From: Globobulimina sp. | Lineage: Eukaryota > Foraminifera > Rotaliida | DNA length: 5,357 nucleotides | Direction: 5' to 3' | Assembly: GCA_003354225.1 (NCBI GenBank) | Contig: PIVH01000614.1 | Span: forward strand, 1 to 5,357 | Shown: positions 1 to 5,357 of the stretch, piece by piece | How the letters are laid out: each line of letters opens with the position of its first letter | How positions within the stretch are numbered: the first letter of the stretch is position 1 | Translations under genes and position numbers: made by a program | Notes under the pieces: model-generated | The model's database searches: none | Told to the model about the DNA's origin: nothing | What the model saw: the letters and a program-made list of their open reading frames with translations, nothing else

Positions 1-1020
1 AACACGGATATTAAAATCACGCAAGTTCGGATGTTGACGTTGGTGATCGCAGTGAGGTTATTACGGACCAATATTAACCACTTAATATCATGGAATGTGG
101 ACCCATATTCTGTAGGTTTGAACAGTCAGAAACGCGATGAGCTGGGAATGCAAATAAAAGCATCCAAAACGGTGCGTGAGCGCTACGTGGATTTGTTGAA
201 TAAGTTAGTTTTTTTTAAGCCCACATTGGAAATCAGTAAGTTGATAGAAAAGGACATTCATTCCGATTGCTCTGAATGTTTAAGTATCGGACTGAGCGTG
301 TTTTTCACCGACCCGTCAGATCGAGTACGCATTTTAATCGAACATGTGGAGAATCTGCTAATTGAAGCGAACCCGCTGCGGTTATTGCTGGCGTCGCGAT
401 ATTTTAATTCGTTGAAGAAACCGCATAATTTGATTGCGTTGGTGCCTGCGTTGAAAAAGCAAGCGGCGAACATCAAACATGGCGGTGATAACTTGTTGTT
501 ATTGTCGCCTATCTTGGAACTGGTTTATAATGATTGCAAGAAGGAATTGTACTCATTTTTAGCGCAGCCGCTCACTGCAAAGGACAAAGACGACAACGAA
601 GTGGTGGATAATGACGAAAGCAATTTAATTGGCACATTGCGGCAGTTTTTAACTCGAATCTCAGTCTGCATGTTCAACGACAATGACGCGTTTATTTTGG
701 AAAACTATACGTTTCCATATTGCTTCAGTTTGATGAATAAATGTACGCAGTTATTGCAGTATGCGACGAAGCAATGCATCGCCAAACGATTCAATCTCGA
801 GCAAAAGGCCAAAATTGTAGAGATATTTCGATACAAATTAGCCGAGCTGTTGTCTCCCATATTAACCTGTATATGGTCGCTGGATTTGGACCAAAATTTG
901 AAGCTTTGCTCCAAAATATTGCCGCCGGTGTACGAGTTTATCAGCACATTGAACGATTTTATTCGCGATTTGCCCGACTGTTTGTCGGCAGAGCATGAGT
1001 TTATAAACAGTAACTTCAAC
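1..1020 (+). other. Helical (ARM/HEAT-like) repeat block at the N-terminal edge
   Basis: Residues 1-340 are a succession of amphipathic helices rich in Leu and Ile with no long low-complexity insert. Recognisable pieces are RLLRTNINHLISWNVDP (19-35), LSIGLSVFFTDPSDR (94-108) and PLRLLLASRYFNSLKK (125-140), followed by a LVP turn at 147-149. From memory, RLL-AN-..LV-SG-DP followed by GL-FFPS-ER is a recurring combination just N-terminal to the CUB-like domain in giant protist and animal HECT-type proteins. Such alpha-solenoids usually act as protein-binding scaffolds. An acidic loop (KDKDDNE...DNDE) at about 195-207 probably links two helices. The block is cut by the window edge, so its full length is unknown. 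Confidence 0.6.
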
Positions 1021-4000
1021 AAAATCATCGTGAAAAGAGACATGATTTCCGAGTCTAACCATCCCGTTCAACGCGGTTTTACCGAGAAACATATATTTAT
1101 CCCAGGCTCCAAGTCGTTGAAATTAAGCATTGACAAACAAACATTTAACAGCCAGCAAAATTCAGTTGGCTGTTCCTTGTCGTTTTATAAAAAGTGTGGC
1201 CAAAACGAGCTCATCGCTTCATTTACGTCGCAACCCTCCAAATCGTTGAATATTAGCGGTGATTCCGTGTACGTTGTATTTAGCTCTGGTTATTCTAACA
1301 ATGCCTGGGGTTTCAAAATCGCAGTCAACGCCAAAATCGAAGAGGTACAGTTCCAGCTGCCATGGATTTTAGATTTAGCTAAAAATGCATCCATTATCGC
1401 TTCCAAATGTATCGGAGCCTTTTTGTCCGCCAAAATCAATCCAAAACACCTATTCAAAGACAGTGCTCATAAAACACAATCGGCCACATCCACGCCGACC
1501 AAATCGACGCCAGTCAAATCCAGGCGGAAAAAGGGCAAAAAAGAGAAAAAAAGCCTCGAAAAAGAAAAATCGATATTAAATTTACCGCGCACGGAGGCAC
1601 ACTGGTTATCGTCGGATTTATTGTCCTCTGGCATATTATTCGAGGATGCCAACAATGTCAAAGAAGTGCAATATGTCCAAAGTATACTGCCTAGCCACAA
1701 ATATTTCGGGTATACGGAAGAGAAACAGTCTGACGATTTCATCGAAGATAACCAGATGAGCTATGAACAGATTATCTCCATCGCGGATTCGTTATTTCCG
1801 CTGTTGAGAAATGTGCGTTGCGCTAAGATCCCCACACCGAAAGATGTGGCATCCTTTGTGGATAACTGCACCATCCACGTCTTTGCTGCTTTATTGCTAC
1901 ATAACAATTTGCTGAAAGTAGCGCTGAAAGTGATCAATGACAACGACTGTGAGGTGCATAACTTACCCGAGCCAATCATCCGTATTTACAAGACCTCGCA
2001 AAAGAATTTCTCGCAATGGCTATTGCAGAAATTCCAGACAGAATATGCCAAGAAACAGCAGGAGCTGCAGAAGAAAAGAGAGGAAGAGCTGAAAAAGAAA
2101 GAAGCCAAAAAAAAGAAGAAGGCCAAGCAAAAGCGAGCGAGCGTGTTATCGCCGTCTGCGTTTAAAGCAGCATTTGGCATTAATATCGGAGAGGAATTGA
2201 AACAGCCACCCTCGCCGCAGTTGGACGCGTTAGTTGGTATGAACCAAATGTTGGATGATCATGGATTGCCGGTACAAAGTGAGGAGAAACAGGGCGTGGA
2301 TGGCGAGGAAAAAAAAGATGAGATGCATGTGATGGATGGTGAGGAGGAGAAGGATGAGGGCTTCAGTGCGGATGATGAAGATGACGACGATGACGACGAC
2401 GAGGAGTTGCTATCGACGCTGATGTTGAAAAAAAAGAAACTGGCAATGGTTGATGGTGATGATGGGAGTGACAAAGAGCAGAAAAAGAAGAAAAAAAAGG
2501 ACATTGACCATAACCTATCCACTATCAAATCAGCAGCGAATATGTCCATATCTGGCACAATGGCACCAAAACAGGATAAAATAGCAAAGAAATCGAATGG
2601 AACAGCAAAGCTAACCAATATAGGCAGTAAATGGGAGGTGAATAAGAAGGAATTGTATGAAGAGATATGCAAAGATATCGAGAATCGATGCAAGTTTTTG
2701 TTATCTGTGCTATCCGTACAACCCTCGATACTCAACATGCCAATGGGATTGACACGGAATAAATCCATGGATAAAGCAGCGGGCAGTGCTGCGGAGAAAA
2801 CCGACACTAAAACTGCAGCGTTGACCGCCTGGCAACACATGCAATCGAACGATTTAATGACGTTGAAATATGCGACGCCGGAACAGCGACCGAGTTTGGT
2901 CTGGAAATATGTGCTGTCATTTTTGGACGAAAAGGAAATTGATTGCGATTTAATGATCAAACGGGTGAGATTTGATCGGATCAAATCTCGTTTGCGAGCT
3001 TATGGGTTAAATATGTTGCGGGTGTTTTTACTGCCACAATGTACAGGTTTTGCCATATTGCGGAGGGAGTTGATCCATTTTTTAATGCCGTCGTTGTACG
3101 GCATGCATGATTTGGCATTTTGCGGCAAGCAAATCAATATTCTGAACGGATTGACCCCCATTGGCGGGAAATTAAGCAATGCGTTGTCGGTGTCGTTGAA
3201 GAAGTTGATGTATTTTCTGAAAGCGTTGTTGTTGAAACCGGCAGAAATCGGCAGTAATTTAATAAAATGTATTCTGTATTGTTTTTCATTCCGTTATGAT
3301 ATCTGTGAGCTGTCGATGGTGATCAATGAGATTAAGTTATTCGAAGCCATTGAAACGCTGTTAAATGTTAAGGACTTTGGCAGGAAATGGATTGGATTCA
3401 AGACTGCGGCATGGTGTATGATGGAGATGTTGACTACGAATATATTACAGTTTAAAAACCAACAATATGCGCAGCGGAATAGTAACACGTTGATAATCTT
3501 CGATGAGTTTTTAAACAATGTGCACAGTTTACAGATCCAACAGTTGTCGGACATCGCGCAGATTGAAGCGTATAATTTCTCCAATTATGTGCCGGAATTG
3601 CCCAAAAAACATCACATTACATTCAAATCCACCATACAGGCCAACAAAGAGGAAGATGACGACGATGATGATAAGGAGGACGAGCAGGAGGATGAGGATG
3701 ACGCGGAGCTCAACAAAGAGGCATTTAATGTGCGTGTGTTGTCATTTATGTTACATAGTTTGTCTTGGGATGATAATAAGGCCCAAATCAAACTCTTTTG
3801 TGGTGCCAAATCGTTGCAAGCATTGCTAAAATTATCATTCAAATCGTCCTCGCCGCGGACCCGGAATGTGAGTCTGCGGTTATTGCGAGAATTATTGTTG
3901 AATGAGAAGTTGATATCGATGAACAAACAGGAATTTATTGAGAAGTTATTGTCAAATATCGGACAGTCTTTGTTGTCGCCGGTGATTTCGTCGTATTTTA

Positions 4001-5357
4001 TTGACTCTAACAATGATAAGCGGACAAGCGAGGATATGTTGACCTATTTGGCCTCGCTGCGATTGCCAGAGTTATATTCCATTGATGGATGCTCGATTTT
4101 TAGTGAACAGATAATGATCATTCGGTATTTAGTGCGAATGAGCAAATCCTGGTCCATTGTGATCAGCGATATTATTAAAAACTATTTAAATAAGTATTTG
4201 ACATTGAACTTGAACAATATCACCATCAATGAAGAGGAGCAATGGATATTTAAGTTATTTGGCTGTTTGGGCGTATTTGGCGGCTATACGGATACCTTAC
4301 GCGTCGGCACCAAATGTTACTATGTGTCTGAAAATATTATGGCGTCGATCACCGCACGCAATTTTAGTAAAAATAAAGTGAGTTTGATACGAGAGTCGGA
4401 GCAGACGCATATTGACAATGTCTCGATCAATGAGATTATATGCATTGGGGATGAGATATTTGCACCAAATCTATACTCGTTTAACGATTCCGAATATATA
4501 CAATTAATTGCAAATATAATCAGCATTACATCGCAAATAAAACACACAAAAACATTGACCACAGAAAATATAATCTCGCATCGGTTGTTTTCTTTATGTT
4601 GTTCCACGTTAAGCTCCTTGTTATTGAATGGGAAATTATTACAATTATATTTGGATAACTTTGACATATCATATTTAACATCGATTGCGTTTTGCAAAAC
4701 CTCTGTAAACAATAAACTATCATTTCCCACATCGATATTAAATGACAGATCGCATATTATATCGTCGATATTGTTGAATAGATGTCGTAACTATGAAAAT
4801 ATACAAATTGAGCTGTACCATTCCTCCAAAAATATAAAAATTGCGATAAAAAATCCAAATATTGAATTCAAGGCTGAATTTGCCAAATTTGGAAAGAAAT
4901 TAGAGATGAAAAAACAAGGAATTACCGGGCTGTCGCAGTCGACCAAAGGCAAATTGAATGGATTGTTGTCATATATTAGACTCTATGGAAAGATAACGGC
5001 AAACAAATGCAAAAATAAAATCGTTTGTTTGGATACGTATTATAAGCGAACCTCATTAAAATCCAAACTGGCACAGATTAAAAACTATGGCGCCATTGCG
5101 GTGGTATTATTGTTGCATTCAAAATGTGTGAAAGAGGAAGGATTGGATATAACTGCAGAGGATGAGGACGACGAAGACGACGACGACGATGATGAGGACG
5201 ATGAGGAAGATGATCAGAAAAAGAAAAAGAAAAAGAAACGCAAAAATAGCCGAGATATTGTGGACATTGCCGCAAATTCCGCATTGCGGTCCATATCGCA
5301 GCAGAATCAAATCATCGATGAAATGAATGAGATGATGATATTTGAAAATTCAATGTT
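1..5357 (+). CDS. Internal fragment of a giant HECTD4/ZZEF1-like multidomain protein (partial at both ends)
   Basis: Frame 1 is open for 1785 codons with no stop, far beyond chance, and translates to a coherent protein with hydrophobic helices, a CUB-like domain and charged linkers. The Met codons inside it are not credible starts, because matching family-like sequence begins at residue 1, so the gene extends beyond both edges. No signal peptide or transmembrane segment is visible, suggesting a cytosolic or nuclear protein. The motif order (RLLRTN-NVDP, GLSVFF-DPSDR, a CUB-like ES-HP...W-GFK domain, ENRCKFLL, ILRRELIHFL-PSL, LGVFGGY...LRVG) resembles, from memory, the middle of very large eukaryotic proteins of the HECTD4/ZZEF1 kind, several of which are HECT ubiquitin ligases. 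No HECT, RING or ZZ domain lies in the window, so enzymatic activity is inferred. Coding status is near certain; the family name is moderate confidence. The alternative is another giant CUB-like/ARM-repeat scaffold. Confidence 0.93.
1039..1341 (+). other. CUB-like beta-sandwich domain
   Basis: Residues 347-447 change abruptly from helical to beta-rich sequence. The domain opens with ESNHP (351-355), a strand HIFIPGS (364-370) and KLSID (374-378). It continues with a strand around CSLSFYKK (391-398) and DSVYVVFSS (421-429), and closes with SNNAWGFKIAV (432-442). The pattern ES-HPY...v-iPGa..l-v-FD...gd-v...F-SdgSn-WGfk is, from memory, typical of the CUB-like domain of HECTD4- and ZZEF1-type proteins and many large protist ubiquitin ligases. 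The calcium- or substrate-related acidic positions of classical CUB domains are poorly kept: SID stands where FD-R-TE is usual, and the loop holds Gln, Asn and Ser. It probably serves for protein interaction. Confidence is good for the fold and lower for any ligand. Confidence 0.65.
1345..1440 (+). other. Conserved-looking helix directly after the CUB-like domain
   Basis: Residues 449-480 read VQFQLPWILDLAKNASII and then SKCIGAFLSAKIN. A Trp-containing amphipathic helix with a following small-residue helix, immediately after the WGFK strand, is what I expect in the giant CUB-like proteins, where a W..LL..LA.L...C...L segment follows. It supports the idea that the CUB-like domain and the next helical part form one structural unit. 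The segment ends where the basic linker starts. Confidence 0.45.
1516..1569 (+). other. Basic cluster, possible nuclear localisation signal or nucleic-acid/acidic-partner contact
   Basis: Residues 506-523 contain KSRRKKGKKEKKS followed by LEKEKS, preceded by a Ser/Thr/Pro-rich stretch (SATSTPTKSTPVK, about 494-506). This looks like a disordered linker and resembles a monopartite nuclear localisation signal, but giant scaffold proteins often carry such Lys tracts with no nuclear role. Lys codons mix AAA and AAG, so it is not a simple nucleotide repeat. Confidence 0.5.
1570..2040 (+). other. Helical segment between the basic cluster and the coiled coil
   Basis: Residues 524-680 return to ordered, mixed sequence. 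They include AHWLSSDLLSSGILF (535-549), QIISIADSLFPLLR (590-603), HVFAALLLHNNLLKVALKVI (about 627-646) and KNFSQWLLQKF (668-678). Family members, as I remember them, carry a similar W-L-SGL element after the CUB-like domain and a ..RQWLVEKRQ-like element leading into a charged helix. No catalytic motif is visible. The function is probably scaffolding. Confidence 0.4.
2041..2139 (+). other. Charged coiled-coil or single alpha-helix segment
   Basis: Residues 681-713 are almost entirely Lys, Glu, Gln, Ala and Leu: QQELQKKREEELKKKEAKKK and then KKAKQKRA. There is no Pro or Gly, and E/K spacing suits a stable charged helix. Leu appears only twice, so a canonical leucine-heptad dimer is less likely than a single charged helix extending from the preceding QWLLQKF helix. 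The stretch ends strongly basic and then breaks at SVLSPSAF. It contains an eight-A run at 2107-2114 that keeps frame. Confidence 0.6.
2140..2640 (+). other. Disordered linker with acidic and lysine tracts
   Basis: Residues 714-880 are mainly low complexity. In order: a Ser/Pro stretch; an EEKQGVDGEEKKDEMHVMDG acidic stretch at 761-780; a 12-residue pure Asp/Glu run at 791-802 (bases 2371-2406); a Lys-4 run at 810-813; a Lys-6 run at 828-833 (2482-2499); then a polar Ser/Asn/Lys stretch to about 878. Only short hydrophobic pieces (LLSTLML, 803-809) interrupt it. Alternating acidic and basic blocks suggest intramolecular or partner electrostatic contacts. This is the longest insertion in the fragment and separates the CUB-containing half from the helical core. 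Confidence 0.75.
2641..3600 (+). other. Helical core block resembling the HECTD4/ZZEF1-type central region
   Basis: Residues 881-1200 are ordered helices. Key pieces are YEEICKDIENRCKFLLSVL (886-904), LTAWQHMQS (941-949), LVWKYVLSFLDE (966-977), the Arg-rich RVRFDRIKSRLRAYGLNMLR (988-1007), ILRRELIHFLMPSLYGMH (1019-1036) and LSVSLKKLMYFLKALLL, ending near 1078. The succession 'ER..FLL...', 'L..W', 'V..FL', a basic R..RA..R..GL..L helix, and then 'RREL..FLPPALRG.HYL' followed by a helix with a L..LY..L pattern is the part I most associate with HECTD4- and ZZEF1-type proteins. Here the usual PPALRG-HYL reads MPSLYGMHDL. Later helices (GFKTAAWCMMEMLTTNIL, 1132-1149; NTLIIFDEFLNNVHSL, about 1162-1177) follow the same expected order. 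Confidence 0.5.
2967..2989. repeat. Perfect 11-bp inverted repeat with a 1-base centre, inside the coding sequence
   Basis: Left arm gagatttgatc (2967-2977), centre g (2978), right arm gatcaaatctc (2979-2989); the arms are exact reverse complements. In RNA the stem could continue through G-U pairs: 2966 with 2990, 2965 with 2991, 2964 with 2992, 2963 with 2993, closed by a C-G pair between 2962 and 2994. The centre would open to a CGG loop. It encodes part of the Arg-rich helix at residues 988-1000, so it may be a by-product of the codons or an mRNA structure. Confidence 0.9.
3649..3708 (+). other. Acidic tract between two helical blocks
   Basis: Residues 1217-1236 hold 17 Asp/Glu out of 20, interrupted by one Lys, one Gln and one Ala. 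It follows PKKHHITFKSTIQANK and precedes NKEAFNVRVLSFMLHSL, so it is a flexible loop inserted between two helices. GAT, GAC, GAG and GAA are all used, arguing for selection on charge and against recent slippage. Confidence 0.8.
3718..4230 (+). other. Second helical repeat block
   Basis: Residues 1240-1410 contain FNVRVLSFMLHSLSWD (1242-1257), a CGAKSLQALLKLSF helix (about 1267-1280), RNVSLRLLRELLL (1288-1300), FIEKLLSNIGQSLLSP, MLTYLASLRLPELY (1346-1359) and WSIVISDIIKNYLNKYL (1384-1400). Paired helices of this type, with SLRLLRELL as the clearest unit, indicate an armadillo/HEAT-like solenoid. In the giant HECT-type proteins this part leads into the GG-F junction, as it does here. No active-site residues are visible. 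Confidence 0.45.
4231..4440 (+). other. GVFGGY junction followed by a small beta-like module
   Basis: Residues 1411-1480 read EEEQWIFKLFGCLGVFGGYT and then DTLRVGTKCYYV, followed by short beta-like stretches (IMASITA, KVSLIRE, VSINEII). The pattern W..LG.LAVLGGF...LRVGG.V, followed by a small strand-rich module (SH3/Tudor-like in style) that ends in V....I, is in my memory a hallmark of the giant HECTD4/ZZEF1-like and foraminiferan or amoebozoan relatives. The Gly-Gly-aromatic pair and LRVG are kept, while the second Gly of VGG is Thr. The module probably mediates an interaction; no ligand can be given. Confidence 0.5.
4441..5157 (+). other. Mixed helical region with Ile/Asn/Lys-rich composition
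   Basis: Residues 1481-1719 are ordered but less recognisable. A helical pair (EYIQLIANIISITSQIK, about 1498-1514; SHRLFSLCCSTLSSLLLNGK, 1525-1544) is followed by the strand-like QIELYHSSKNIKIAIKNPNI. After that come a polar part with GKLNGLLSYIRLYGKI (about 1650-1665) and a final hydrophobic run AIAVVLLLHS. I recognise no named domain. Codon use drifts to A/T-ending forms here, with ATA the commonest Ile codon. No stop or splice boundary is needed to read through. Confidence 0.4.
5158..5244 (+). other. Acidic tract joined to a lysine tract
   Basis: Residues 1720-1738 are 19 consecutive Asp/Glu, followed by Gln and then nine residues of Lys/Arg (KKKKKKKRK, 1740-1748; bases 5218-5244). The opposite charges lie side by side, so the segment could fold back on itself or bind charged partners. 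The Lys part contains a short tandem nucleotide repeat (aaaaag three times, 5218-5235) and so could expand or contract. The acidic codons are mixed. Confidence 0.8.
5245..5357 (+). other. Helical tail of the fragment, running off the window
   Basis: Residues 1749-1785 read NSRDIVDIAANSALRSISQQ and then NQIIDEMNEMMIFENSM before the frame leaves the window with two extra bases (tt). The sequence looks alpha-helical and polar and shows no stop codon, so the gene continues. The region expected to hold catalytic or zinc-binding domains would lie further downstream. Confidence 0.6.

Noticed and set aside
741-998. Plus-strand open frame of 85 codons in a different frame
   Set aside because: It overlaps the ordered helical part of the main frame and resembles no protein; this length is expected by chance in moderately GC-balanced DNA.
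1385-1579. Plus-strand 64-codon basic frame
   Set aside because: Its Lys/Arg-rich end is the same A-rich stretch that encodes the basic cluster of the main protein, read out of frame.
2041-2139. Classical leucine-zipper coiled coil
   Set aside because: Only two Leu residues and no continuous a/d hydrophobic heptad; a charged single helix explains the sequence better.
2259-2984. Long open frame on the minus strand (241 codons), rich in Ser and Phe
   Set aside because: It is the complement of Asp/Lys-rich codons of the main frame (GAT/GAC/AAA read backward give Ser/Phe-type codons). Its composition is low complexity and it lies wholly inside the well-supported + strand gene.
3612-4013. Minus-strand frame of 133 codons with poly-Ser
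   Set aside because: The poly-Ser part is the reverse complement of the acidic tract at 3649-3708. It has no domain-like sequence or independent support.
4320-4730. Minus-strand frame of 136 codons with hydrophobic stretches that look membrane-like
   Set aside because: The hydrophobicity mirrors A/T-rich codons of the + strand (ATA/AAT). Coding in frame 1 continues without a break across the region, and no start context or promoter can be supported.
4883-4892. Ten-base palindrome ccaaatttgg
   Set aside because: A ten-base self-complementary string in an A/T-rich stretch is expected by chance at this window length and has no wider symmetry.
5078-5310. Two minus-strand frames, one with a His/Arg/Pro-rich part and one with an Ile/Val-rich membrane-like part
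   Set aside because: Both derive from the complement of the Asp/Glu tract read in different frames. Such composition is a predictable artefact.
1-5357. Prokaryotic or phage origin, operon structure, tRNA, CRISPR or insertion sequence
   Set aside because: No ribosome-binding site with a second gene, no regularly spaced repeats, no terminal inverted repeats flanking a transposase and no cloverleaf were seen. The whole window is occupied by one frame of eukaryotic character.

Overview
The window is the interior of one very large protein-coding gene on the + strand. Reading frame 1 (codons starting at base 1) stays open from the first base to the last: 1785 complete codons with no TAA, TAG or TGA. 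Neither the start nor the end of the gene is present. No other gene is supported, and no RNA gene, mobile element, CRISPR array, promoter or terminator was seen.

The content points to a eukaryote, most likely a single-celled one. The protein is huge, alpha-helical and cytosolic in style. It carries long Asp/Glu and Lys tracts and has a domain order I associate with giant eukaryotic proteins of the HECTD4/ZZEF1 type, many of which are ubiquitin ligases or ubiquitin-ligase-like scaffolds. The standard genetic code explains the frame. Base composition is moderately AT-rich, with frequent TTG, TCG and GCG codons. The absence of introns over 5.3 kb means an intron-poor genome, one giant exon, or a cDNA. 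I cannot name the species; rhizarian or amoeboid protists with expanded families of such proteins would be a first place to look, at low confidence.

Layout by residue of the partial protein: 1-340, helical repeat block with the family-like motif RLLRTN...VDP; 347-447, CUB-like beta domain; 449-480, short helix directly after it; 506-523, basic cluster; 524-680, helical segment; 681-713, charged coiled coil; 714-880, disordered acidic/basic linker; 881-1200, helical core block that best supports the family assignment; 1217-1236, acidic tract; 1240-1410, helical repeats; 1411-1480, GVFGGY-type junction and small beta-like module; 1481-1719, helical and mixed region; 1720-1747, acidic tract followed by a Lys tract; 1748-1785, helical tail running off the window.

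The catalytic or zinc-binding parts that would settle the function (HECT, RING, ZZ, UBA, SPRY or RCC1) are not in this window, so ligase activity is inferred only. The most unusual nucleotide feature is a perfect 23-base near-palindrome inside the coding sequence at 2967-2989. I see no evidence of a novel multi-gene system; the window is one gene.
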